NCBI RefSeq assembly: GCF_019880205.1
Contig: NZ_CP082292.1
Coordinates: 3,286,001-3,350,000 of the forward strand
DNA: 64,000 nucleotides
Origin: Pantoea alfalfae
GTDB taxonomy: Bacteria > Pseudomonadota > Gammaproteobacteria > Enterobacterales > Enterobacteriaceae
Direction of reading: 5' to 3'
Of the stretch, positions 55,185 through 64,000 are shown in pieces. Numbering within the stretch: position 1 is the stretch's first letter; every line of letters starts with the position of its first letter. A program made the position numbers and the translations under genes. The notes under the pieces were generated by a model that made no database searches, had not been told where the DNA came from, and saw nothing but the letters and a program-made list of their open reading frames with translations.

Positions 55185-55207
55185 GTGCGAACCGGCGTTA
55201 TTCGCAC
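55185..55207. promoter_or_regulatory. Inverted repeat upstream of the porin gene, possible operator
   Basis: GTGCGAA (55185-55191) and TTCGCAC (55201-55207) are perfect inverted arms separated by nine bases. The site lies about 92 bases before the porin ATG. On the minus strand an AT-rich TTATAAG (55180-55174), usable as a -10, follows it, so the repeat would cover the -35 region. I cannot name the regulator. Confidence 0.5.
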
Positions 55208-55299
55208 CTATAGCTAAAAAATTAAGCCAAATCAGTTACTTTAACGCAAACTCCAGACTCTTCCTGGACCTCAATTTCGGATTATCGCCAGAGAAGTGG

Positions 55300-55332
55300 C
55301 AAAAAAAACGGCTCCCGAAGGAGCCGTTTTTC
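55300..55332 (-). terminator. Rho-independent terminator after carAB, possibly bidirectional
   Basis: ACGGCTCC (55308-55315) pairs with GGAGCCGT (55320-55327) around CGAA. On the minus strand eight T residues follow (55307-55300), and on the plus strand a shorter T run follows. It lies about 20 bases beyond the carB stop. Confidence 0.92.
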
Positions 55333-55345
55333 ACATTACATTACC

Positions 55346-58300
55346 TTACATCGCCTTTATCTGGGCATGCATTTCCTGAACGGAGATAACCTGTTCCGTC
55401 GGGTCTGCATTCAGCGCCATCGCGGTGGCGAAGCCGCCGTTCAGCGTGGTGTCGTAATGCACTTTATACTGCAGTGCGCTGCGGCGAATCAGCTTCGAAT
55501 CTTCAATCGCCTGACGACCCGCCGTTGTATTGACGATGTAGCTATACTCGCCATTCTTCAGGCGGTCCTGAATGTGCGGACGTCCTTCATGCACCTTGTT
55601 GACCAGGCGCGGGTTGATGCCCGCTTCGCCCAGCACCACCGCGGTGCCGTGAGTCGCATCCAGTTCGAAACCAAACTTCTGCAGCTTCGCGGCCAGGTCG
55701 ACGATACGTTTCTTGTCGCCTTCACGCACAGACAGCAGCGCACGGCCTGACTTCTTCATATTGCTCTGGGCACCCAGCATCGCTTTGGAGAACGCCTCAG
55801 CGAACGTGCGGCCCACACCCATGACTTCACCAGTGGAGCGCATTTCTGGACCCAGAATCGGGTCAACGCCCTGGAACTTGTTGAACGGCAGCACCACTTC
55901 TTTGACCGAGTAGTAAGGCGGGATCACCTCTTCCGTCACGCCCTGCTCTGCCAGTGTTTTACCTGCCATCACGCGCGCAGCCACTTTCGCCAGCGGTACA
56001 CCGGTCGCTTTAGAAACGAACGGAACGGTACGCGCCGCACGTGGGTTCACTTCGATCAGATAGACTTCGTTGTCTTTCACCGCGAACTGAACGTTCATCA
56101 GGCCACGAACGTTCAGCTCAAACGCCAGTTTCTCAACCTGCTGGCGCATCACATTCTGAATCTCCTGATTCAGCGTGTAGGCCGGCAGTGAACAGGCGGA
56201 GTCACCGGAGTGAACACCAGCCTGCTCAATGTGTTCCATAATGCCGCCAATCAGCACCCGCTCACCGTCGCAAATCGCATCCACATCCACTTCGACAGCA
56301 TCATCCAAGAAGCGATCCAGCAGTACCGGCGCATCATTGGAAACCGAGACTGCCGTCTGGAAGTAACGTCTGAGGTCGATCTCGTCGTAGACGATCTCCA
56401 TGGCACGGCCACCCAGTACATAGGAAGGACGCACCACCAGCGGATAACCCAGGCCAGCCGCTTTCTCGACTGCCTGCTCCAGCGTCGCTACCGTGGCGTT
56501 AGCTGGTTGCTTCAGTTTCAGGCGATCAACCGCCTGCTGGAAACGTTCACGGTCTTCCGCACGGTCAATAGAATCCGGGCTGGTGCCGATAACCGGTACG
56601 CCTGCGGCTTCCAGCGCACGCGCCAGTTTCAGCGGGGTCTGACCGCCATACTGTACGATGACGCCTTTTGGCTGCTCGATGCGCACAATCTCCAGCACAT
56701 CTTCCAGCGTGACCGGCTCAAAGTAGAGGCGGTCAGAGGTGTCGTAATCGGTCGAGACCGTTTCCGGGTTACAGTTCACCATAATGGTCTGGTAACCATC
56801 TTCACGCAGCGCCAGAGCGGCATGAACGCAGCAGTAGTCGAATTCGATACCCTGACCGATACGGTTTGGCCCCCCCCCCAGAATCATGATTTTTTCACGA
56901 TCCGGACTCGGGTTGGCTTCGCACTCCTCCTCATAGGTGGAGTACATATAGGCCGTATTCGTCGCGAACTCGGCGGCACAGGTATCCACCCGCTTATAAA
57001 CCGGATGCAGGTTAAACTGCTGACGCAGCTTGCGGATTTCGCTCTCAGCCACACCTGCCAGCGTCGCCAGCCGCGCATCGGCAAAGCCTTTACGCTTCAG
57101 AGTACGCAGGAACGTGGCATCCAGGCTATTCACCCCTTCGCTTGCCACCTGATCTTCCAGCCGTACCAGCTCTTCAATCTGCACCAGGAACCAGCGGTCA
57201 ATGTTGGTCAGATTGAACACGCCATCTACTGACATACCGGCACGGAATGCATCAGCGATGTACCAGATGCGGTCTGAACCGGCATCTTTCAGCTCGCGGC
57301 GGATGCGGGTTAACGCTTCCGGGTCATCAAGGTGCACTTTCGGGTCAAAACCGTTAGCGCCGACTTCCAGGCCGCGCAGCGCTTTCTGCATGGACTCCTG
57401 GAAAGTACGGCCAATCGCCATCACTTCACCCACCGATTTCATCTGCGTGGTCAGGCGATCGTTGGCACCGGCAAATTTCTCAAAGTTGAAACGCGGGATC
57501 TTGGTGACGACGTAGTCGATTGACGGTTCAAACGAGGCTGGTGTTAAACCGCCAGTGATATCGTTCATCAGCTCGTCGAGGGTGTAGCCGACTGCCAGTT
57601 TGGCCGCCACTTTAGCAATCGGGAAGCCAGTCGCTTTTGACGCCAGCGCCGAAGAGCGCGACACGCGTGGGTTCATCTCAATGACAATCAGGCGGCCATC
57701 TTTCGGGTTAACCGAGAACTGCACGTTGGAGCCACCGGTCTCAACACCGATTTCACGCAGTACCGCCAGCGAGGCGTTACGCATGATCTGATACTCTTTG
57801 TCGGTCAGCGTCTGGGCAGGTGCCACCGTGATGGAGTCACCGGTGTGGATCCCCATCGCATCGAAGTTTTCAATTGAGCAGACGATGATGCAGTTGTCGT
57901 TTTTATCGCGCACTACTTCCATCTCATACTCTTTCCAGCCAATCAGCGACTCATCAATCAGCAGCTCATTGGTTGGTGAGAGGTCGAGACCGCGTTCGCA
58001 AATCTCTTCAAACTCTTCGCGGTTGTAGGCGATGCCGCCACCGGTTCCGCCCATAGTAAATGAGGGACGGATAATGCACGGGAAGCCAACATCTTCTGCC
58101 ACGGCCAGCGCTTCTTCCATGGTGTGCGCAATGCCGGAACGCGCGGTATCCAGACCGATGCTTTTCATCGCCACGTCGAAGCGACGACGATCTTCCGCTT
58201 TGTCGATCGCATCAGCCGTCGCGCCAATCATCGTGACGCCAAACTCTTCCAGCACGCCATGACGCTCCAGCTCCAGCGCACAGTTCAGCGCTGTCTGTCC

Positions 58301-58573
58301 GCCCATCGTTGGCAATACCGCATCCGGGCGCTCTTTTTCGATGATTTTGCGCACCACTTCCCAGTGAATCGGCTCAATGTAGGTCGCATCGGCCATTTCC
58401 GGGTCGGTCATGATCGTCGCCGGGTTCGAGTTTACCAGAATGACGCGGTAACCCTCTTCACGCAGCGCTTTACACGCCTGCGCACCGGAATAGTCAAATT
58501 CGCAGGCCTGGCCGATCACAATCGGACCGGCACCAAGAATCAGGATGGATTTTAGGTCTGTACGTTTTGGCAT
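55346..58573 (-). CDS. carB: CarB, carbamoyl phosphate synthetase large subunit
   Basis: CarB makes carbamoyl phosphate from bicarbonate, ammonia (channelled from CarA) and two ATP, for pyrimidines and arginine. It has 1075 residues, against 1073 in E. coli. Two homologous ATP-grasp halves are visible: [20 protein letters not shown] near residue 14 and [20 protein letters not shown] near residue 566. The C-terminal MGS-like allosteric domain begins at about residue 935. The codons for Leu565-Gly568 form an uninterrupted run of ten G on the coding strand (plus-strand C at 56870-56879). It follows carA by 14 bases. Confidence 0.98.
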   Translation of the reverse strand: MPKRTDLKSILILGAGPIVIGQACEFDYSGAQACKALREEGYRVILVNSNPATIMTDPEMADATYIEPIHWEVVRKIIEKERPDAVLPTMGGQTALNCALELERHGVLEEFGVTMIGATADAIDKAEDRRRFDVAMKSIGLDTARSGIAHTMEEALAVAEDVGFPCIIRPSFTMGGTGGGIAYNREEFEEICERGLDLSPTNELLIDESLIGWKEYEMEVVRDKNDNCIIVCSIENFDAMGIHTGDSITVAPAQTLTDKEYQIMRNASLAVLREIGVETGGSNVQFSVNPKDGRLIVIEMNPRVSRSSALASKATGFPIAKVAAKLAVGYTLDELMNDITGGLTPASFEPSIDYVVTKIPRFNFEKFAGANDRLTTQMKSVGEVMAIGRTFQESMQKALRGLEVGANGFDPKVHLDDPEALTRIRRELKDAGSDRIWYIADAFRAGMSVDGVFNLTNIDRWFLVQIEELVRLEDQVASEGVNSLDATFLRTLKRKGFADARLATLAGVAESEIRKLRQQFNLHPVYKRVDTCAAEFATNTAYMYSTYEEECEANPSPDREKIMILGGGPNRIGQGIEFDYCCVHAALALREDGYQTIMVNCNPETVSTDYDTSDRLYFEPVTLEDVLEIVRIEQPKGVIVQYGGQTPLKLARALEAAGVPVIGTSPDSIDRAEDRERFQQAVDRLKLKQPANATVATLEQAVEKAAGLGYPLVVRPSYVLGGRAMEIVYDEIDLRRYFQTAVSVSNDAPVLLDRFLDDAVEVDVDAICDGERVLIGGIMEHIEQAGVHSGDSACSLPAYTLNQEIQNVMRQQVEKLAFELNVRGLMNVQFAVKDNEVYLIEVNPRAARTVPFVSKATGVPLAKVAARVMAGKTLAEQGVTEEVIPPYYSVKEVVLPFNKFQGVDPILGPEMRSTGEVMGVGRTFAEAFSKAMLGAQSNMKKSGRALLSVREGDKKRIVDLAAKLQKFGFELDATHGTAVVLGEAGINPRLVNKVHEGRPHIQDRLKNGEYSYIVNTTAGRQAIEDSKLIRRSALQYKVHYDTTLNGGFATAMALNADPTEQVISVQEMHAQIKAM

Positions 58574-58587
58574 GTATTAGCTCCTGA

Positions 58588-59736
58588 TTACTTCGCTTGC
58601 AGACGGAATGCGTCAATCAATTCAATAAAGTGGTCAAACAGCGGTGCGGCATCACCCGGACCCGGGCTGGCTTCCGGGTGTCCCTGGAAGCTGAATGCAG
58701 GCTTATCAGTGCGATGAATGCCCTGCACCGTTTTATCGAACAACGAAATGTGGGTGACACGCAGGTTCGCAGGCAGATTGTTCTCATCGACCGCAAAACC
58801 GTGGTTCTGCGCGGTAATCATCACGCGGTTTTTTTCGAGATCTTTCACCGGATGGTTGCCGCCGTGGTGACCGAGCTTCATCTTCACGGTCTTAGCCCCG
58901 CTGGCCAGCGCCAGCAGCTGATGCCCCAGGCAGATACCGAACACCGGAATCTCTGTCTTCAGGAAGGACTGAATCGCGCTGATCGCGTAGTCGCACGGCT
59001 CCGGGTCACCGGGACCGTTGGAGAGGAAAATGCCGTCAGGACTCAGCTTCAGAACCTCTTCGGCAGGTGTCTGTGCCGGAACCACGGTCAGACGACAGCC
59101 GCGATCGACTAGCATGCGCAGGATGTTGCGCTTAGCGCCGTAATCGTAAGCCACTACATGATAAGGCAGCGACTCCGCAGTAGCCTGCTCTGGCAGACCC
59201 GCGTCCAGCGTCCAGCTGCCCTGCTGCCAGCTGTAAGTCTCCGTAGTGCAGACCTCTTTCGCCAGATCCATTCCTTTCAGTCCCGGAAACGCCTGGGCTT
59301 TTTGCAGCGCCAGCGCAGCATCCGGATTATCGCCCGCAATGATGCAGCCGTTCTGCGCCCCTTTCTCACGCAGCAGGCGCGTCAGCTTGCGGGTATCAAT
59401 ATCGGCAATCGCCACGATGTTGTTGCGCTGCAGGTAAGCAGATAAGCCCTCTTCGCTACGGAAGTTGCTGGCAATCAGCGGCAGGTCACGAATAACCAGG
59501 CCCTGCGCATGAATCTGGCTGGATTCTTCGTCGGCGGCATTAGCACCGACATTACCGATATGGGGATAAGTGAGAGTGACGATTTGGCGGGAATAGGAAG
59601 GATCAGTGAGGATTTCTTGATAACCGGTCATTGAAGTGTTGAAAACGACTTCTCCCACTGCCGATCCTGTTGCCCCTATGGCCCGACCGTGGAATTGGGT
59701 TCCGTCTTCCAGAACCAGGATTGCTGACTTGATCAA
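58588..59736 (-). CDS. carA: CarA, carbamoyl phosphate synthetase small subunit
   Basis: CarA is the glutamine amidotransferase subunit that supplies ammonia to CarB. I place the start at the TTG at 59736 (then [20 protein letters not shown]), with GGAGG five bases upstream. E. coli carA also starts with TTG, and the length becomes 382, identical to E. coli. The class I glutaminase nucleophile is the Cys in [20 protein letters not shown] near residue 269, and the catalytic His/Glu pair is in [11 protein letters not shown] near residue 353. It is co-transcribed with carB. Confidence 0.97.
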   Translation of the reverse strand: MIKSAILVLEDGTQFHGRAIGATGSAVGEVVFNTSMTGYQEILTDPSYSRQIVTLTYPHIGNVGANAADEESSQIHAQGLVIRDLPLIASNFRSEEGLSAYLQRNNIVAIADIDTRKLTRLLREKGAQNGCIIAGDNPDAALALQKAQAFPGLKGMDLAKEVCTTETYSWQQGSWTLDAGLPEQATAESLPYHVVAYDYGAKRNILRMLVDRGCRLTVVPAQTPAEEVLKLSPDGIFLSNGPGDPEPCDYAISAIQSFLKTEIPVFGICLGHQLLALASGAKTVKMKLGHHGGNHPVKDLEKNRVMITAQNHGFAVDENNLPANLRVTHISLFDKTVQGIHRTDKPAFSFQGHPEASPGPGDAAPLFDHFIELIDAFRLQAK

Positions 59737-59746
59737 AACATCCTCC

Positions 59747-59785
59747 AGGGAATAAACAGTCAATATATCTGCATATTAATTCAAA
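59747..59785 (-). promoter_or_regulatory. Tandem ARG boxes in the carAB control region
   Basis: On the minus strand TTTGAATTAATATGCAGA (59785-59768) and ATTGACTGTTTATTCCCT (59764-59747) are two 18-base ARG-box-like sites separated by three bases, the usual ArgR spacing. They sit directly before the carA ribosome site, exactly as the ArgR operators over carP2 do in E. coli. Arginine repression of the proximal promoter is expected. Confidence 0.8.
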
Positions 59786-60123
59786 ATAGCCGCCTGAATC
59801 AATGCAAAAACCGCCTGAATTGTCGATTTTTGGCAAATTGCGCGCATTCTAATGATCGCCCTGGTCATTGTCTACCCTGCAGTGGAATTTTTTCATACTT
59901 ATCTGCCTTATGAGGAAAAAAACGGGCATGAGCGGCAAAAAGAGGGGAAAACTCGGCTAAATAATCGTTTGCCAGGCAGCCTAAAAACTAAATTAGCGCA
60001 ACCGCCTCTTTATTTTTGACCAAATGGTCAAAAATAGCATCCAGCCGGGTAATAAAAGGAATTAAATAGATAAAAATAAGCGTCAGAGCAGAATTTTACA
60101 TCCTAACCCTGGTTTTTAGATAA
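59786..60123. other. Upstream carAB regulatory region
   Basis: About 340 non-coding bases, AT-rich in part, correspond in place to the E. coli carP1 region controlled by pyrimidine-responsive factors, IHF and PurR. A possible PurR-like half site is GGCAAACGATTATT (minus strand, 59973-59960). I cannot fix the promoter with confidence, and no coding sequence is supported. Confidence 0.4.
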
Positions 60124-60154
60124 AATTAAGGGCAATGAAATCATTGCCCCTTTT
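60124..60154 (-). terminator. Terminator after dapB
   Basis: GGGCAATGA (60130-60138) pairs perfectly with TCATTGCCC (60141-60149). On the minus strand the following bases are TTAATTTTA, and on the plus strand CTTTTC. It lies about 55 bases beyond the dapB stop. Confidence 0.7.
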
Positions 60155-60205
60155 CAATCAAGTTATTAACGATTGAAATAACCACATCACGATGGTTCAC
60201 AACAC

Positions 60206-61027
<822 letters not shown>

Positions 61028-61189
61028 TCATTCCTAAAGCAAATCTATGCATACAAAGCGTCATCAGGTTAACGACGAGTTAACAGTCACGCCACTATTA
61101 ATCCGTGATAATAAGAATTTTATGCCAGCCGCCTGTGATTATCAGTAAAAGCAATTACGCCCGCAAACAACAGTCTTTTCTGTCTGACC

Positions 61190-61226
61190 AAAAAAACAAA
61201 AAAGGCCGAACAGAGTCGGCCTTTTT
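61190..61226 (-). terminator. Terminator after ispH, possibly bidirectional
   Basis: AAGGCCGA (61202-61209) pairs with TCGGCCTT (61216-61223). On the minus strand a long T-rich run follows (plus-strand A run 61191-61203, broken by one C), and on the plus strand five T follow. It lies about 20 bases beyond the ispH stop and ends the ileS-lspA-fkpB-ispH transcript. Confidence 0.9.
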
Positions 61227-61244
61227 AGCAGGTAAATCAGAACG

Positions 61245-62198
61245 CTACTGCACGTTGCGTACGTCGACACGTAGCTCTTTTGGCACTTCGAAGACGATAT
61301 TCTCTTCACGACCAATCAGCTCAATCGCCGCTTCGCCACCCAGCTCACGCAGTCGCTGGATCACCTGCTGCACCAGAATATCGGGGGCTGAGGCACCCGC
61401 GGTTACACCAATACAGGCTACGCCTTTTACCCACTCTTCCTGAATATCATCCGCAGAGTCGATCAGCTTCGCCAGCTTACCGGCACGCTGTGCCAGTTCG
61501 GCCAGGCGGTTGGAGTTCGAGGAGTTCTTCGACCCTACCACCAGCACCACTTCCGCATCTTTCGCCAGCGTACGAACGGCTTCCTGACGGTTGGTGGTGG
61601 CGTAGCAGATATCATCTTTACGCGGCCCGATAATCGCCGGGAAGCGCTGGCGCAAAGCATCAATGATGTCAGAGGTGTCATCCACCGACAGCGTGGTCTG
61701 CGTCATGAAGCTCAGATTGTTTTCGTCTTTGACGGTCAGTCTGAAGACATCTTCCGGTGACTCCACCAGATACATGCCGCCATTAGGGTTGTTGTACTGC
61801 CCCATGGTGCCTTCGACTTCCGGATGCCCCGCATGACCAATCAGTATTGCCTCAACGCCTTTACGGCTGGCGCGTGCCACTTCCATATGCACCTTGGTCA
61901 CCAGCGGACAGGTGGCGTCGAACAGCATAGTCAGATTGCGCGCTTTAGCTTCGGCACGCACTGCCTGAGAAACACCGTGCGCGGAGAAGATCAGAATCGC
62001 GTTATCCGGCACTTCACTGATCTCTTCAATGAAGATGGCACCGCGCTCACGCAGGCTGTTTACCACATAACGGTTATGCACCACTTCGTGACGGACGTAG
62101 ATGGGCGCGCCATACATCTCCAGCGCGCGCTCAACAATACTGATGGCACGATCAACGCCAGCGCAGAAGCCGCGCGGATTAGCTAACAGGATTTGCAT
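61245..62198 (-). CDS. ispH: IspH, 4-hydroxy-3-methylbut-2-enyl diphosphate reductase
   Basis: IspH is the iron-sulfur enzyme that completes the MEP pathway, giving IPP and DMAPP. It has 317 residues. The three cluster cysteines are visible: [12 protein letters not shown] (Cys12), [14 protein letters not shown] near residue 96 and [14 protein letters not shown] near residue 197. [10 protein letters not shown] near residue 41 supplies a substrate-binding His. The start overlaps the end of fkpB by 20 bases. E. coli lytB was first described in this same operon. Confidence 0.98.
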   Translation of the reverse strand: MQILLANPRGFCAGVDRAISIVERALEMYGAPIYVRHEVVHNRYVVNSLRERGAIFIEEISEVPDNAILIFSAHGVSQAVRAEAKARNLTMLFDATCPLVTKVHMEVARASRKGVEAILIGHAGHPEVEGTMGQYNNPNGGMYLVESPEDVFRLTVKDENNLSFMTQTTLSVDDTSDIIDALRQRFPAIIGPRKDDICYATTNRQEAVRTLAKDAEVVLVVGSKNSSNSNRLAELAQRAGKLAKLIDSADDIQEEWVKGVACIGVTAGASAPDILVQQVIQRLRELGGEAAIELIGREENIVFEVPKELRVDVRNVQ

Positions 62199-62649
62199 CG
62201 TTGGCCTCCAGTGCGGGATCGATTTCCAGCACCTCTACATCAAACTGAATACGACGACCTGCCAGCGGATGGTTGAAATCCACAGTGATAGAGTCACCGG
62301 AGATTTCACGGATCACGCCAGGCATTTCACTGCCGCCCATGCCGCTGAACAGCATGATGGCTCCCACTTCCGGCTCACCCGCATCGATAAAGTCCCGACG
62401 CGAGAAATACTGGATCAGGTCAGGGCTGACGCCGCCAAAGGCGTCGTCCGGTTCCAGGGTAAACTGTTTAGTTTCACCCGCTTTCAGCCCCAGCAGTGCC
62501 TGCTCAAGTGCTGCAGAGAGGCTGCCATCACCGAGACGGAACAGCGCGGGCTTGCCGTTTGCACGGGTCGATTCCGCCGTCGAGCCATCTTCCAGCTTCA
62601 GCGTAAAATGCACCAACACCGCGCTTTCGCGCTGTACGCACTCAGTCAT
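62179..62649 (-). CDS. fkpB: FkpB, SlyD-like FKBP-type peptidyl-prolyl isomerase
   Basis: FkpB is a short FKBP with an inserted-flap domain, giving weak prolyl isomerase and chaperone activity in the cytoplasm. The start is ATG 62649, giving [20 protein letters not shown] and 156 residues, against 149 in E. coli. The extra residues are a C-terminal tail [27 protein letters not shown] and [20 protein letters not shown] are family core motifs. It sits between lspA and ispH, overlapping the latter. Confidence 0.96.
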   Translation of the reverse strand: MTECVQRESAVLVHFTLKLEDGSTAESTRANGKPALFRLGDGSLSAALEQALLGLKAGETKQFTLEPDDAFGGVSPDLIQYFSRRDFIDAGEPEVGAIMLFSGMGGSEMPGVIREISGDSITVDFNHPLAGRRIQFDVEVLEIDPALEANDANPVS

Positions 62650-62652
62650 CAC

Positions 62653-63159
62653 TTACCCTTTCTGTTTAGCCTGTTTGCCGTTCGGGCTGAAAAAGCCCTC
62701 CAGCACCACCAATGCCGCACCGATACAGATGCCGCAGTCAGCGATATTAAATGTAGCGAAGTGCCAGTTACCGACATAGAAATCGATAAAATCGACCACA
62801 AAGCCATGGTATGAGCGATCGAACAAATTGCCTATCGCGCCGCCGATGATCAGAGCATAGGCGATGTTAGCCATCTTCTGGCTGGCGTGATTGCGGTACA
62901 TCATCACCACCAGCGAGATCACGATAGCCAGCGCAATACCGGCAAAGAACCAGCGCTGCCAGCCGCCTTTGTCCGCCAGGAAACTGAACGCCGCGCCATA
63001 GTTGTGCGCGTAGAACAGATTCAGATAAGGCATCAGCGGCTGGGTTTCATGCAGCATCATGTTGTTCATCACCCACTGCTTACTGGCGAAGTCGACAACA
63101 ATCACCACCAGCACCAGCCACAGCCAGCGCAATCCGGTTGATAAAATAGGTTTACGCAT
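62653..63159 (-). CDS. lspA: LspA, lipoprotein signal peptidase II
   Basis: LspA is an inner-membrane aspartic protease that cleaves the signal peptide of diacylated prolipoproteins and is the globomycin target. It has 168 residues and four membrane segments. Catalytic Asp regions are [20 protein letters not shown] near residue 112 and [17 protein letters not shown] near residue 137. Its ATG overlaps the ileS stop by one base, and it precedes fkpB by three bases. Confidence 0.98.
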   Translation of the reverse strand: MRKPILSTGLRWLWLVLVVIVVDFASKQWVMNNMMLHETQPLMPYLNLFYAHNYGAAFSFLADKGGWQRWFFAGIALAIVISLVVMMYRNHASQKMANIAYALIIGGAIGNLFDRSYHGFVVDFIDFYVGNWHFATFNIADCGICIGAALVVLEGFFSPNGKQAKQKG

Positions 63160-64000
63160 CAGGCAAATTCACGCTGTTCGCCGTCACCGGCTACGTTAGT
63201 GTAACAACGACCACAGACCTCAGCATGCTCAGGATTCTGTCCGACGTCGGTAGTGTAATGCCAGCAGCGCTGACATTTCTCGCCTTCCGCCTTGTGCAGC
63301 GCGATTTTCAGACCTTTCAGCAGCTCACTCTGCTGCGCTTCGTCATTCGCCAGTGCGTAATCCGCTACCTGTGCGCCAGAGGTCAGCAGCACAAAACGCA
63401 GCTCATTGCCCAGCGCCTGCAGCTTAGCAGCCAGTTCCGGATCGGCATAGAGCGTCACCGTCGCTTCCAGTGCGCCACCGATACGTTTATCCGCACGCGC
63501 CTGCTCGATCACCTTGTTCACTTCGCCACGCACTTTCAGCAGCTCAGCCCAGTAGGCGTCATTCAGCGCTTCATCTTCTGCCAGGCCAAACAGATCCTGA
63601 TACCACTCTTCGGTGAAGACATACTGTGCACGTTCGCCTGGCAGGTAGCCCCAGATCTCATCCGCTGTAAAGGACATGATCGGTGCCATCCAGCGTACCA
63701 GCGCTTCGACGATATGCCACAGCGCGGTCTGACAGCTGCGACGCGCCAGGCCATCGCCTTTCGCGGTGTACTGACGATCCTTGATGATGTCGAGATAGAA
63801 GCTGCCCATCTCAATTGAGCAGAACTGCATCAGACGCTGGATCACTTCGTGGAAATCGTAGTTCTCGTAAGAGGCAACGATATCGGCCTGTGCCGCCTGT
63901 GCGCGACCCACTGCCCAGCGATCCACCACCACCATCTCTTCAGGTTTCACCAGATCGGTGGCCGGGTTGAAGCCGCTGAGGTTAGCCAGCAGGAAACGCG
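63159..64000 (-). CDS. ileS: Isoleucyl-tRNA synthetase (C-terminal part, cut by window edge)
   Basis: IleS charges tRNA-Ile. Only about the last 280 residues are present; the frame is open at the window edge, where it reads [20 protein letters not shown], so the ATG at 63950 is internal and not a start. The anticodon-binding helical domain ([38 protein letters not shown]) is followed by the C-terminal zinc-binding segment with [12 protein letters not shown] and VCGRCYTNV. It is the first gene of the ileS-lspA-fkpB-ispH set. Confidence 0.98.
   Translation of the reverse strand, partial: RFLLANLSGFNPATDLVKPEEMVVVDRWAVGRAQAAQADIVASYENYDFHEVIQRLMQFCSIEMGSFYLDIIKDRQYTAKGDGLARRSCQTALWHIVEALVRWMAPIMSFTADEIWGYLPGERAQYVFTEEWYQDLFGLAEDEALNDAYWAELLKVRGEVNKVIEQARADKRIGGALEATVTLYADPELAAKLQALGNELRFVLLTSGAQVADYALANDEAQQSELLKGLKIALHKAEGEKCQRCWHYTTDVGQNPEHAEVCGRCYTNVAGDGEQREFA

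Noticed and set aside
56210-57232. 340-codon plus-strand open frame opposite carB
   Set aside because: Antisense shadow with no recognisable protein features.

Overview
The window is a stretch of enterobacterial chromosome. Almost every protein can be recognised as the close counterpart of an Escherichia coli K-12 protein from the 0-2 minute region (ileS to secA), here read in inverted order. Sequence divergence, the Tat-exported PhoX phosphatase and the porin next to folA suggest the Erwiniaceae, most likely Pantoea or a near relative. That genus call is inference and no 16S gene is present. Coding density is high, and I see no tRNA, rRNA, CRISPR array, prophage or complete insertion sequence.

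Region 1 (1-20.1 kb, all minus strand) is the division and cell wall (dcw) cluster, transcribed mraZ-rsmH-ftsL-ftsI-murE-murF-mraY-murD-ftsW-murG-murC-ddlB-ftsQ-ftsA-ftsZ-lpxC-secM-secA. Most junctions overlap or are only a few bases long. A sigma-70-like promoter and a run of 10-bp-spaced MraZ repeats precede mraZ. The cluster makes the UDP-MurNAc-pentapeptide and lipid II precursors and the divisome core. It then continues into lipid A synthesis (lpxC) and the SecM/SecA arrest-peptide pair. secA runs off the left edge.

Region 2 (20.1-33 kb): cra, ilvIH, the leuLABCD operon with its attenuator, setA, the small RNA SgrS and its activator gene sgrR. leuO, which sits between leu and ilvIH in E. 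coli, is missing. A 107-bp nested palindromic element lies between leuD and setA. SgrS looks short and lacks an evident SgrT reading frame.

Region 3 (33-51.2 kb): a TPP riboswitch and thiBPQ, yabI, polB, rapA, rluA, djlA, and the lptD-surA-pdxA-rsmA-apaG-apaH group. The araBAD/araC block that separates yabI and polB in E. coli is absent.

Region 4 (51.2-64 kb): an accessory phoX gene preceded by a tandem Pho box, folA, an accessory outer-membrane porin gene bracketed by two near-identical hairpins, carAB with paired ARG boxes, dapB, and the overlapping ispH-fkpB-lspA-ileS group. ileS runs off the right edge. rihC, found between ispH and dapB in E. coli, is absent.

I found no convincing wholly new multi-gene system. 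The points most worth a second look are the PhoX gene with its Pho box, the palindromic element after leuD, a ten-G tract inside carB, the short SgrS, the diverged SecM arrest sequence, and the porin module.
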